Positions 8,790-18,000 of a stretch of DNA of 64,000 bases are shown piece after piece. The stretch is from Nannocystis sp. GTDB lineage: Bacteria > Myxococcota_A > Polyangia > Nannocystales > Nannocystaceae. A program made the translations under genes and the position numbers. The notes beneath the pieces were generated by a model. The model saw only the letters and a list, made by a program, of their open reading frames with translations. It was not told where the DNA came from and ran no database searches. The stretch spans positions 62,001-126,000 of the forward strand of contig NZ_JADJNN010000006.1 of assembly GCF_016714285.1 (NCBI RefSeq), read 5' to 3'. The number at the start of each line of letters is the position of its first letter. Position 1 is the stretch's first letter.

Positions 8790-9505
8790 AGGTTGACGCC
8801 GCCGCCGGCGAGGCGCAGGCGGGCCTTGCCGAGCGCGAGGCCGTCGAGCTGGCGCTTGGCCTTGATGGCCTTCGAGAGCGGGACGAAGGAGTAGACGAGG
8901 ACCAGGACGCCGACCAGGCCGATGAGGTAACCGGCGGTGATGAACTTGTCGGGTGGGGCTTCCGTGGTGCCGCTCGAGTCCGACTTCTTTTGGAACCCGT
9001 ACACGAGCAGGCCGACGCCGGCGCCGGTGGCTGCGGCGCCGAAGGTCAGGGTGGTGGCACCGACGGCGATCTGTCTCTTGTAGCCGCTGGCGATCTTGCT
9101 GCGGCGCTCGCTGAGCTCCTCGATCCGCTGCTCGGCGACGATCGCCTCGTCGGCGAGGGCGAACGGGATGAAGGACTTGTACTCGCGGACGGCGGTGCCG
9201 AGCTTGCCCTGGGCCTCGGCCATGACACCGAGGTTGAAGTGGAGCGGGCGCCACTGCGGGGCGAAGAAGGCGGCGCGGCGCAGCTCGGCCTCGGCGACCG
9301 CGTAGGCCTGGTTCTTGTACTGCTGGTAGGCCTTGACGACGTGCTGCTGGGCCTGGGGGCTGAGCTCGTCGGTGGCCTCGCCGGGGTCGGGTGTGGGCTC
9401 GGGCTGCGGGCTGCGGGCGTGGGCGGCGGCGGGCAGGGCGAGGCTGACGCTGCAGGCGATTGCGAGGGCGGCGCGCAGGACGGTGAGGGGGTGGCGCGGG
9501 GTCAT
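8780..9505 (-). CDS. Secreted/membrane TPR-containing protein
   Basis: 241 residues. A Sec signal peptide (MTPRHPLTVLRAALAIACSV..AHA) is followed by a short Pro/Glu-rich linker and one or two tetratricopeptide-like helices (about residues 50-125, e.g. AYQQYKNQAYAVAEAELRRA, PLHFNLGVMAEAQGKLG). Two hydrophobic segments (about 148-170 and 185-210) predict membrane anchoring. No enzymatic motif is seen. It starts 8 bases after the DUF4384 lipoprotein gene and is clearly in the same operon as that gene and the caspase-like gene, so it may serve as a scaffold for them in the envelope. Confidence 0.8.
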   Translation of the reverse strand: MTPRHPLTVLRAALAIACSVSLALPAAAHARSPQPEPTPDPGEATDELSPQAQQHVVKAYQQYKNQAYAVAEAELRRAAFFAPQWRPLHFNLGVMAEAQGKLGTAVREYKSFIPFALADEAIVAEQRIEELSERRSKIASGYKRQIAVGATTLTFGAAATGAGVGLLVYGFQKKSDSSGTTEAPPDKFITAGYLIGLVGVLVLVYSFVPLSKAIKAKRQLDGLALGKARLRLAGGGVNLRF

Positions 9506-9513
9506 GGCGGCTC

Positions 9514-10578
9514 TCAGGGGCTCTTCGGGTGGATCTCGTAGGTGAAGGTGGCGCGGGCCCAGCGACTGATCGGGACGCTGGCGAGGGCCTGGGTGAGCTT
9601 GGCGGCGTACGTGACGGCGTCGCTGCCGTCGCCGATCGCGGTCGGCTTGAACTGGTCGAAGTCGGCGCGGGTGGTGAAGGCGTAGACGACGAGGGTCTCG
9701 CGCGCGAGGGTCGTCGGGTCGGCCAGGCGGGCGCCGATCGGATGCTCGCCGACGCCGGGCAGGACCAGTGGTTGGTTGGCCTTGACCTGCGGCACGGGCA
9801 CGTCGGGCGCCGGGTAGAGCACCGCCCCTGCCCCACTCGCCTCGAGATAGAAGATCACGAGGTAGGCGTCCTGGTTGGTGGTGAAGGTGAACTGGACGAG
9901 GTCGCCGTCGTCGAGCTGGGCGGGGGCGTCGACCAGGAGGTCGAGCGCCTTGGTCTGGGGGGCACGCTTGTAGGTGAAGGCGTAGGCCTGGGGGGTCGAC
10001 CAGGACATCTCGTCGGCGACGTCGGTGGCGCCCTCGCGGGTGGCACCGATCTGCAGCGGACCGCGGCCGACGTTGCCGGTGGCGTTGCCCTCGGCCTTGC
10101 GCAGCAGGCGACGCTCGCCGGTGCCGACGCGCACGGAGTTGACGATGACGTCGCCGCAGGGGCCCTCGGTGTCGGCGGTGAGGGTCTCGGCGTTGTTGAT
10201 CTTCATCGCCGCCTCGACGGAGCGGCCGTAGCGGGCCTCGAGCTTGAGGATCTCGCTGTAGCCGCCTGACATCGCGGTCATGTCGCCGAGGCCGATGCGG
10301 TAGGACTTCTGGTACTCGGCGGCGGAGCGCTTGACGCGGACCTGGCAGCCGGGGGCGCGCTCGTCGGCGATGGTCCAGGCGCCCTTGCTCGAGAGGTGGA
10401 CGGTGCGACCGAGCAGGTCCTCGGCGTCGGCGGTGGGCTCGAGCAGGAAATGGGTATCGGTCGAGAAGCTGCCGATCTTATCGTGGACCTCGGGGTCGGC
10501 GTCGGGGGCCTCGAGGAAGCCCTTCTTGGTGCAGCCGGCGAGCGTGAGCAGGCAGACGAGTGGGAGGACGCGCTTCAC
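9514..10578 (-). CDS. DUF4384-type lipoprotein
   Basis: 354 residues starting at a GTG whose four-base GTGA overlaps the stop of the caspase-like gene, implying translational coupling. Signal peptide and lipobox are VKRVLPLVCLLTLAGC. The C-terminal half contains the DUF4384 signature (GDLVQFTFTTNQDAYLVIFY followed by AVLYPAP), a beta-rich domain typically linked to caspase-like or kinase modules in proteobacteria, here supplied by the neighbouring gene. The middle region (about 60-200) is unassigned. Expected to be a periplasmic or outer-membrane partner of the upstream protease. Confidence 0.82.
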   Translation of the reverse strand: MKRVLPLVCLLTLAGCTKKGFLEAPDADPEVHDKIGSFSTDTHFLLEPTADAEDLLGRTVHLSSKGAWTIADERAPGCQVRVKRSAAEYQKSYRIGLGDMTAMSGGYSEILKLEARYGRSVEAAMKINNAETLTADTEGPCGDVIVNSVRVGTGERRLLRKAEGNATGNVGRGPLQIGATREGATDVADEMSWSTPQAYAFTYKRAPQTKALDLLVDAPAQLDDGDLVQFTFTTNQDAYLVIFYLEASGAGAVLYPAPDVPVPQVKANQPLVLPGVGEHPIGARLADPTTLARETLVVYAFTTRADFDQFKPTAIGDGSDAVTYAAKLTQALASVPISRWARATFTYEIHPKSP

Positions 10579-11630
10579 TTGGCGTACCCCCACGAGACGA
10601 TGAAGTCGGCGGGGGCGCCGAGCTTCTTGCCGACCTGGACGCTGGGGGTCTGGTCGCGGTTGGCTCGCTTGGCCTCCCGCTTGACGCGGGGCTTGATCCA
10701 ATCCTCGAGCTCCTTGAGCGAGATCTGGCCGTCGCCGTTGATGTCGGCCTGGCCGGAGCCGATCGCGTCGATGAGATATTTTGAGAACAGGCCGCCCTTG
10801 CCGTCGGCGCTGGGGCCCGAGATCTCGGCGCCGGTGGAGGCGGACAGCAGGACGACGCGGGCGGTGGTCTTGACGGGCTCGACGCGGACCAGCGGGCGGG
10901 TGCCGGGGGCGAGCACGGAGCGGCCGCCGGCGCCGGAGAAGCAGGAGTCGGCGATCGCCAGGACGTCCTTGGCCTTGGTCTTCTCGAGGTCGCCCAGGAC
11001 CTCGGTCATCTTCATCGCCGACTCGCCGAGGTACTGCGGGTCGCCGTCGTAGGGGACGATGTACGAGGCGCCGGAGGTCGGGTCGGGCGCGCCGTGGCCG
11101 CTGAAATACACGTAGATGCGGCCGCCGGCGGGGACGTTGCTCTGCAGCCAGCGCAGCTGCTTGGCGATGTCGGTCTTGCTGGCGCGGTCGTCGAGCAGGA
11201 GGCGGACGTTCTCCTCGGGGACGCCGAGGGTGGTGCGGGCCATCTCGGCGAAGCGCTCGGCGTCGCCGCGCGCACCGGTGGCGGCGGGGACGTCACGATA
11301 CTTCTCGATGCCGATGATGAGGGCGTAGCTGCCGGGCTGCGGGGCGGCGACGACGAGGGCGCCGGCGCGGAGCGGGTCGGCGGGACGGTTGTCGGCCGGG
11401 CGCGGGTCAGCCGGGCGGTTGTCGGCGACGCGGTCGTCGCCGCGGTCGGGCGTGACGTCCGGGCTGGCGCCGACGGGCCGCGACTGGCCCGCGTCGGCGA
11501 CCAGGTCGGCCGGGAGGATCAGCGCGGGGAGCTCGTCGGAGGGGGTCTCCGACTTGGGCACGGCGTTGCTGCAGGCGCCGAGGAGCGCCGCGAGGGCGAC
11601 GACAAAGAGGCTTCGAGATCGCGTGGACAT
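10575..11630 (-). CDS. Caspase-like (C14) cysteine protease lipoprotein with EF-hand
   Basis: 351 residues. Lipoprotein signal MSTRSRSLFVVALAALLGAC; Asp/Arg/Pro-rich linker with ADNRPADPRPADNRPADP repeats (about 60-100); then a caspase p20-type domain starting SYALIIGIEKYRD. The catalytic His lies in YVYFSGHG and the catalytic Cys in IADSCFSGAGG, both intact. Near the C-terminus ADINGDGQISLKELEDWI is a canonical calcium-binding EF-hand loop (DxNxDGxIxxxE), suggesting calcium control. It heads an operon with the DUF4384 and TPR genes. Myxobacteria are rich in such orthocaspase-like proteins; the substrate is unknown. The start at 11630 is supported by the lipoprotein signal and a TATAGT box upstream. 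Confidence 0.88.
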   Translation of the reverse strand: MSTRSRSLFVVALAALLGACSNAVPKSETPSDELPALILPADLVADAGQSRPVGASPDVTPDRGDDRVADNRPADPRPADNRPADPLRAGALVVAAPQPGSYALIIGIEKYRDVPAATGARGDAERFAEMARTTLGVPEENVRLLLDDRASKTDIAKQLRWLQSNVPAGGRIYVYFSGHGAPDPTSGASYIVPYDGDPQYLGESAMKMTEVLGDLEKTKAKDVLAIADSCFSGAGGRSVLAPGTRPLVRVEPVKTTARVVLLSASTGAEISGPSADGKGGLFSKYLIDAIGSGQADINGDGQISLKELEDWIKPRVKREAKRANRDQTPSVQVGKKLGAPADFIVSWGYAK

Positions 11631-11646
11631 GGCGGAGCCGGGCGAG

Positions 11647-11652
11647 ACTATA
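11647..11652 (-). promoter_or_regulatory. -10 box of the caspase-like operon
   Basis: TATAGT on the minus strand, 16 bases before the ATG; no convincing -35 box, so an activator may be needed. The GACATGTC cluster lies about 150-210 bases further upstream. Confidence 0.45.
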
Positions 11653-11799
11653 CCCGTCCCCTGGCCGCGGCGAGGGGGCCCGCACATGCGGCGTGAACGC
11701 GGGGTTGTGCGGTCCCTGGCGCCAGTTGGGGCGTGACTTGTCGCGCCCGGCGGAGCACGGTGCGACCCGGCGTGGCGCGGCGGTCGACCTGGCTCTCGG

Positions 11800-11858
11800 G
11801 ACATGTCGACCTGCGAATCGATGACATGTCCCTTTCGACATGTTGCATGCGACATGTC
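11800..11858. promoter_or_regulatory. Cluster of GACATGTC palindromes (candidate operator)
   Basis: Three exact 8-bp palindromes GACATGTC (11800-11807, 11823-11830, 11851-11858) and one near copy GACATGTT (11837-11844) occur within 59 bases, in the 431-base divergent gap between the caspase-like operon and purT. The clustering and the position suggest binding sites for a dimeric regulator. No regulator can be assigned. Confidence 0.45.
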
Positions 11859-11890
11859 GCAATCGCCAGGTGGCCAGCCCGATGCGCGGC

Positions 11891-11982
11891 CCGACGCGCG
11901 TGAGCTGCGCCGCCCGACGCGCGTGAGCTGCGCCGCCCGACGCGCGTGAGCTGCGCCGCCCGACGCGCGTGAGCTGCGCCGA
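11891..11982. repeat. Four tandem 23-bp repeats upstream of purT
   Basis: Four near-perfect 23-bp units, each beginning CCGACGCGCGTGAGCTGCGC, start at 11891, 11914, 11937 and 11960. There are no unique spacers, so it is not a CRISPR array. Each unit contains the palindrome ACGCGCGT. The array ends 40 bases before the purT -35 box. The rest of the gap shows only the GACATGTC cluster and the two promoter sites. Confidence 0.85.
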
Positions 11983-12021
11983 CATGCGCTGCGTCACGGT
12001 CGAAAGGGGGCCCCGGGCGGC

Positions 12022-12051
12022 TTGCCGCGCGCGCGTTCGACCCACTATCCT
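12022..12051 (+). promoter_or_regulatory. purT promoter
   Basis: TTGCCG (12022-12027), 18-base spacer, TATCCT (12046-12051), then only 10 bases to the ATG, predicting an almost leaderless mRNA. Confidence 0.55.
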
Positions 12052-12061
12052 GCGGCGGCGT

Positions 12062-13258
12062 ATGGACCTCGAACTCGGGACCCCCCTCACCCCCTCGGCG
12101 ACGCGGATGCTGTTGCTCGGCTCAGGCGAGCTCGGGCGCGAGGTGGCGCTCGAGGCGATGCGGCTCGGCGTGGAGGTGATCGCGTGCGACCGCTACCGCG
12201 ACGCGCCGGCGATGCAGGTGGCGCACCGCAGCCACGTGTTCGACATGCAGGACCGCGACGCGGTGCGGGCGGTGGTCGGGCGGGAGAAGCCGCACTACAT
12301 CGTGCCGGAGGTCGAGGCGATCGCGACCGACGCGCTGGTCGAGCTCGAGGCGGAGGGCTGGACGGTGATCCCGACGGCGCGGGCGACCCGGCTGACGATG
12401 GACCGCGAGGGCATCCGTCGGCTCGCGGCCGAGCAGCTGGAGCTGCCGACCAGCCCCTACGCGTTCGCCGACAGCCTGGCGGAGGTCGAGGCCGCGGTGG
12501 CGCGGATCGGCCTGCCGTGTGTGATCAAGCCGGTGATGTCGAGCTCGGGCAAGGGTCAGAGCACGGTGCGCGAGCTGTCCGAGCTGCCGACCGCGTGGGA
12601 CTACGCGCTGGCCGGGGCGCGCGGCAAGTCGGCGCGGGTGATCGTCGAGGGCTTCGTCCGCTTCGACAGCGAGATCACGCTGCTGACGATCCGGACCCGC
12701 GACGAGGGCACCCTGTTCTGCCCGCCGATCGGGCACCGCCAGGAGCGCGGCGATTACATGGAGTCGTGGCAGCCGCACGCGATGTCGGCGACGGCGCTCG
12801 AGCGGGCCCAGATCGTGGCGGAGACGGTGACCGAGGCGCTCGGCGGGGTCGGGCTGTTCGGGGTGGAGCTGTTCCTGGTCGGCGACGAGGTGATCTTCAG
12901 CGAGGTGAGCCCGCGGCCGCACGACACCGGGATGGTGACGATGACGACGCAGGACCTCAGCGAGTTCGAGCTGCACGTGCGGGCGATCCTCGGGCTGCCG
13001 ATCGTGCGGGTGATCCAGCGCGCGCCGGGGGCGTCGTCGGTGATCCTGGCCGAGCGGGCGGGCCACAACCCGCGCTTCCTCGGGGTCGCGCAGGCGCTGC
13101 AGGACCCGCGCACGCGCGTGCGGCTGTTCGCCAAGCCGGACACCCGCCGCTACCGTCGCATGGGCGTGGTGCTGACCTACGGTGACACGGTCGAGGAGGC
13201 GCGCGCGCGGGCCAACGCGGCGGCGCGGGGCATCGAGGTCGTGGTCGACGCGGGCTGA
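12062..13258 (+). CDS. purT: Formate-dependent phosphoribosylglycinamide formyltransferase (GAR transformylase 2)
   Basis: 398 residues, the usual length for PurT, an ATP-grasp enzyme that makes formyl-GAR from GAR, formate and ATP in de novo purine synthesis in the cytoplasm. Visible family features: N-terminal nucleotide-binding fold LLLGSGELGREVALEA, EVEAIAT, the ATP-grasp segment CVIKPVMSSSGKGQS, EGFVRFDSEITLLT, GVELFLVGDEVIFSEVSPRPHDTGMVT (split metal-binding acids), and GLPI near the end. It has its own promoter and no purine genes beside it. Start chosen at the ATG following the promoter; no Shine-Dalgarno sequence fits in the leader. Confidence 0.95.
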   Translation: MDLELGTPLTPSATRMLLLGSGELGREVALEAMRLGVEVIACDRYRDAPAMQVAHRSHVFDMQDRDAVRAVVGREKPHYIVPEVEAIATDALVELEAEGWTVIPTARATRLTMDREGIRRLAAEQLELPTSPYAFADSLAEVEAAVARIGLPCVIKPVMSSSGKGQSTVRELSELPTAWDYALAGARGKSARVIVEGFVRFDSEITLLTIRTRDEGTLFCPPIGHRQERGDYMESWQPHAMSATALERAQIVAETVTEALGGVGLFGVELFLVGDEVIFSEVSPRPHDTGMVTMTTQDLSEFELHVRAILGLPIVRVIQRAPGASSVILAERAGHNPRFLGVAQALQDPRTRVRLFAKPDTRRYRRMGVVLTYGDTVEEARARANAAARGIEVVVDAG

Positions 13259-13370
13259 GCTCCGGCAGCAGGGAGCCCGCGGTGCCCGGGCGTCACCGGC
13301 CGTCCGTGGCGCTTGTGCGCACGCGGGCTTGGGCGCCGAGAGCCACGCGCGTTGCGGTCATCGGCGTCGC

Positions 13371-13399
13371 TTGTCCCGCTGTCCCACGAGGGTGATAGT
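13371..13399 (+). promoter_or_regulatory. Promoter of the thrombospondin-3 protein gene
   Basis: TTGTCC (13371-13376), 17-base spacer, GATAGT (13394-13399), about 55 bases before the ATG. In contrast to many neighbours, this gene has a leader and an AAGGAG ribosome-binding site (13441-13446). Confidence 0.45.
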
Positions 13400-13454
13400 C
13401 GCGGTGTCGCAATGCGCGACGCCGGCTCCTGGGTCGGCAGAAGGAGCCCGATCG

Positions 13455-15005
13455 ATGACATCCACACGCCCTATCTTCGCGGTCCACTCGCGTGGCCTCA
13501 GCCTCGCCGCCCCCCTGCTCGCGCTCGGGCTGGCCCTGACCCCCGGCGACGCCGCGGCCGTCTGCAGCAACGGTGACCTGCTCGACTGCAACCCGGTCGG
13601 CCAGACCCTGAACCCCGCCGCCCGCTTCGTCGACCCCAACCCTCCCCCCGGCTACACGCAGTGCGCCGGCTTCATCAACACGAACCAGGACGACGTGAAC
13701 CGCTTCTGGGAGAACAACTGCCTGCCCTTCAAGGGCGGCCAGCTGTGGCTGCGGCTGTACGACCTGAACAACAACATCATCGCCGGTGCCCACCTGTTCG
13801 ACGGCGTCGGCGGCTGTCCGTGGGGCGCATCGCACATCGGCTACGACACCGATATGAACGAGGGCGCCGGTTTCCTCGACCAGCAGGGCGCCTGCAACGA
13901 CGGCGCCGGCGTGTCGCTGGCCTGGTTCATCGACAACTCGAACTACTGCGGCTGCGGCGACTACAGCTGCAACGACATCTACACCGCCAACCAGGCCAAC
14001 AACAAGGTCCTCTACGTCGGCGGCGACGCCAGCAACCCGGGCCGGGAGATCGTCTACAGCGGGCCCGGGGGCAAGGGCGGCTGCGCCGTGGACGGCAACG
14101 CGGTGTTCTTCGCCAAGCTCGCGATCTACAACCTGAACCCTGACGCCGACGGCGACGGCGTCCCCAACCCGCAGGACAACTGCCCCAACGACGCCAACGC
14201 GAACCAGGCCGACGCCGACAACGACGACCTCGGCGACGTCTGCGACGCGTGCCCCGACGACCCCGACAACGACGTCGACAAGGACCTCGTCTGCGGCGAC
14301 GTCGACCTCTGCCCCGACGACCCCGACCCCGACCAGGAGGACGCCGACAGCGACGCCCTCGGCGACGCCTGCGACGCCTGTCCGGCGGACCCCGACAACG
14401 ACGTCGACCTCGACCTCGTCTGCGGCGACGTCGACCTCTGCCCGCAGGACGCCGACCCCAACCAGGAGGACGCCGACAGCGACACCCTCGGCGATGTCTG
14501 CGACGCCTGCCCGAACGACCCCGACAACGACGCCGACGCCGACGCTGTCTGCGGCGACCTCGACAACTGCCCGATTGACGCCAACCCCGGTCAGGAAGAC
14601 GGCGACATGAACGGCATGGGCGACGCCTGCGACCCGATCGACCCGCCGGGCACGACCTCCGGTTCGACCACCGACACCACGGACGGCACCACCTCGACCA
14701 CGACCGACGCCACCAGCACCACCGGCGACGCCGAGAGCACGGGCAACCCGACGACCACCGATCCCGGCACCACCGGCACCCCGACCAGCGACCCGACCGG
14801 CACGCCGACCAGCGATGCCACGACCCTGCCGCAGGGCGACAGCACCGGCGAACCAGCCGGCAGCAGCGGCAGCGGCAGCGACAGCGACACCGCCGGCGTC
14901 GACGACGGCGGCTGCGGCTGCACGAGCGCCGGCACGCCGCCGATGAGCGCGCTGTGGCTCGGCCTCGCCGGCCTCGCGCTGCGTCGTCGCCGACGCGGCG
15001 CGTGA
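13455..15005 (+). CDS. Secreted thrombospondin type 3 repeat protein with MYXO-CTERM anchor
   Basis: 516 residues. Signal peptide (MTSTRPIFAVHSRGLSLAAP..GDAAA), a Cys-rich N-terminal domain of unknown type (about 35-225; CGCGDYSCND), then about five calcium-binding thrombospondin type 3 repeats (DADGDGVPNPQDNCP; DNDDLGDVCDACP and similar, about 225-395), a Thr/Ser/Gly-rich linker (395-480), and a MYXO-CTERM tail with GGCGCTSAG, a hydrophobic helix (LWLGLAGLAL) and RRRRRGA. It is expected to be exported, cut and attached to the cell surface. The Asp-dense repeats imply calcium-dependent rigidity. Start is set by the signal peptide and a good ribosome-binding site. Confidence 0.9.
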   Translation: MTSTRPIFAVHSRGLSLAAPLLALGLALTPGDAAAVCSNGDLLDCNPVGQTLNPAARFVDPNPPPGYTQCAGFINTNQDDVNRFWENNCLPFKGGQLWLRLYDLNNNIIAGAHLFDGVGGCPWGASHIGYDTDMNEGAGFLDQQGACNDGAGVSLAWFIDNSNYCGCGDYSCNDIYTANQANNKVLYVGGDASNPGREIVYSGPGGKGGCAVDGNAVFFAKLAIYNLNPDADGDGVPNPQDNCPNDANANQADADNDDLGDVCDACPDDPDNDVDKDLVCGDVDLCPDDPDPDQEDADSDALGDACDACPADPDNDVDLDLVCGDVDLCPQDADPNQEDADSDTLGDVCDACPNDPDNDADADAVCGDLDNCPIDANPGQEDGDMNGMGDACDPIDPPGTTSGSTTDTTDGTTSTTTDATSTTGDAESTGNPTTTDPGTTGTPTSDPTGTPTSDATTLPQGDSTGEPAGSSGSGSDSDTAGVDDGGCGCTSAGTPPMSALWLGLAGLALRRRRRGA

Positions 15006-15053
15006 ACGGGCCACGGGCGCGAGCCGCCGCCACCGATCGACGGGCGAGCTGGA

Positions 15054-18000
15054 TCAGGTCGTGATCAGCTCGGCGTGGAGGGTGGCGCCGGCCGGGCGCT
15101 CGGGCCACATCGCGAAGTCGAGGCAGAAGTCGTGCGCAGCCGCGAGCAGCTCGCGCGCGGGGCCGCCGATGAGGCCGATGCTCTGGTGGGCTTCGGCGCC
15201 GCGGGTCGCTCGCGGGTAGGGGCGGACGCGGGCGCTGCAGGCCTCGAGCGCGAGCAGCAGGCGGAGGACGTGGCCGTCGAGCCAGCCGCGACAGGCGAGC
15301 TCGCCGTCCAGGTCGACGCCGCTGAGGCTGAGGACCAGGCGACGCGGGTCGCTGGCGGGGTCGACGGGGGCGCGCAGCTCGTCGGCGTCGGCGCGGACGA
15401 TCGCGTCGGCGCGGCGCAGCTCGTGGCGCACCAGCGTGTAGGTCGAGCGGGTCAGACCGCGGGCCGAGTTGAAGGGCGGCGGGGTCGGCGTGTAGATCGG
15501 CCAGGGGGCGCGGCGCGTGGGGGCGATCGCGGGGAGCGGGCCGAGAGCGACCGGACGACCGGGCTCCCACACCGCGAACACGGCGAAGAAGTGGCGCAGC
15601 AGGGCGTCGGGGTCGGACGGGACGCCGAGCCTGGCGGCGTCGCGCGCGGCGAAGGCGGCGAGCAGGGCCCACGAGTAGCCGCCGAGCAGGCCCCAGGCGC
15701 CGACGTCGAGGGCGCGCGCGCGGGCCCAGGCCCGCACGCGCTGCAGCATGGCGATGAAGACGGGGAGCTCGAGGTGGCCGTCGAGGGAGGCGGGGACGGC
15801 GTCGGCGTCGAGGCAGGTGAGCGCGGCGCGGCGGCTCGGGTCGTCGAGGCTGGCGAGCTCGTCGGGCGTGAGCGCGGCGAGGCGAGCCGCCGAGAGCGAG
15901 GCGGGGAGGCCGGCGTACTGGAGGTCGACGGCGAGCTCGCCGAGGCGCATGCGCAGGACGGGGAGGCCGGCGCTGGTGGCCTCGCGCACGGCGGTGACGC
16001 GCTCGCCGAGGCGCTCACGTACGGCGGTGAACAGCGCGGCGCGATCGAGGGTCGAGGGGCCGGCGCACACGAGGTCGAGGTCGGAGTCGGGGGTGGCGAC
16101 GCCGAGCCGCGCCGAGCCGACGATGTGCAAGCAACGATCGCCGACGAGCTCGCTGCACGCGGCGGCGATCGCAGCGACGGCGGCGAGGTGACGCGGCGAG
16201 GGCAGCTCGGCCCAGGGCGGCGGGGCGACGACGCCGGGGATCGCGGCGAGGGGTGAGGGCGGCGTGGGCCGTCGCGCTGGGAGCTCCGAGCTGCGCGTCG
16301 CGGCGGTCGCCGGATGCTCTGGCGGGAGCGTCGGCGCGGTCGCCGGGCGCCCCGTTGTGCCAGCCGCCGAAGCGTCGGGTCGACTCGTCGCGGCGCGATG
16401 CGTCGCGCCGAGCGGGAGGCTGTGGCGGATCGCGAACGGCTGCTCGTCGCGGCGGCTGATCAGGTGGAGGGCGTCGATCGTGCACTCGAGCGGGCGCCAG
16501 CGGGCCTGCCACTGGGCGATGGTGGCGGCGATCTCGGCCTCGCTACCGGCGAGCTTGGCGACGGTGAGGTGGGGGGTGAAGCCGGCGCTGGCGCGGCCGG
16601 CCTGCTCGACGCAGGCGGGGAACAGCGGGGCGAGGGCCTGCTCCAGCGCGACCAGGGCGGTGGGCGGATCGCAGGCGGGTGCGAGCCACACGGTGGTGCT
16701 GCCGCGGTGATCGAAGCGACGCAGCTCGCCGAGGCGCAGGCGGATCGGCGGGTGGGCGCGCAGCAGCGGCGCGATGCAGGCGACGGCCTCGGCGAAGTGG
16801 GCCTCGGGGATGAAGCCGTAGATGAGATTGATGTGCGGCATCCAGCGCGCGTACGCGGGATCGTGGGCGGCGCGGATCGCCTGGATCGGGGCCCACACGG
16901 CCTCGGGTGGGATCACGACGAGGGCGCTGCGGTGCACCGGGGCGGCGTCGATCGGCGAGGCCGCGGTGAGCGAGGCTGCGGCGGCCGGGCCCACGGCGGC
17001 CGGGCCGAGCTGCAGGAGGGCGCAGAGGCCGAAGTGGTCGGAGGCGAATTGACTCTCGCCGTGGCGCTCGCCGATCGGTCGGTCGGCGAAGCGGACCACC
17101 TCGATCGGGGCGATCGCCCCGGTCGGCGCGCGCAGCAGGACGCGATCGAAGCGCGCCGCCTGGCCGCTGCGCGACATCAGGGCGGCGAGCGGGTTGGCGA
17201 CCGGGTCGAAGGTGAAGCCGGGGTGGTGCGGGTGCAGCTGCTGCCAGGCGTCGACGAGGCCGGCGGCGGCGAGCTGGTGGTTCTCGTCGCCGTCGCCGAA
17301 GTTGAAGTCGCCGAGGACCAGCGCGTCGCCGGGTCGGCGGGCGAGGCGAGCGAACAGCACGGCGAGCTGCTCGGCCCGCTTGTCGGCGGCGCCGTCCTTC
17401 TGATTGCTCGTGAGGTGCAGCGCCGCGATCGTGAGTGGGCGACCGGCGAGCGCGAGCTGGCCGAGCAGCAGCTTCTTTTGGGCCGAGAAGCTGTGCAGCT
17501 CGAGCGCGAGCGGCCAGCGCGACAGCAGGGCCTGGCCGTAGGGTTGCAGGCCGAGCGCCTCGGGACCGGCGGAGACGTGGTAGCGGGCCTGGACCCACGG
17601 CTCGGCGAGCAGCTCGGCCCAGAACTCGGGGGTGACCTCCTGCAGGGCGATGATGTCGGCGTCCTGGGCCTGGAGGAGCGCGCGGCAGGCGAGGCGGCGC
17701 TCGTCGCTGTAGATGTGCTCGGCCTCGTGGACGTCGTAGAGGACGTTGTAGGTGAGGACGGCGAGCGACTCGAGGGCGAGCTCGCGGTGCGGGGGATCGA
17801 CGGGGCGCCACGTCGCGGTGGTGGGGTCGAAGCGGAGGCAGGGGATCGCGACGAACTCGGCGGCGCCGCGGGCCTGGCGGGCGGGCTCGGGCGCGGGCGC
17901 GGGCGCGGCGGCGCAGGCCCGCTGGATCGCGGCGAGGTCGGCGGCCTGGCTGATGCCCGAGCCGAACACGAGGTCGATGCGCTCGCGGCGGTCCCACACG

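Noticed and set aside
2684..8796. Very long open frames on the plus strand opposite the IgGFc-type genes (over 600 codons)
   Set aside because: They are Gly/Val/Ala/Asp-rich shadows caused by GC-rich codon use opposite real genes; no signal peptides, motifs or start signals.
11891..11982. CRISPR array
   Set aside because: Repeats are adjacent without unique spacers and there are no cas genes nearby.
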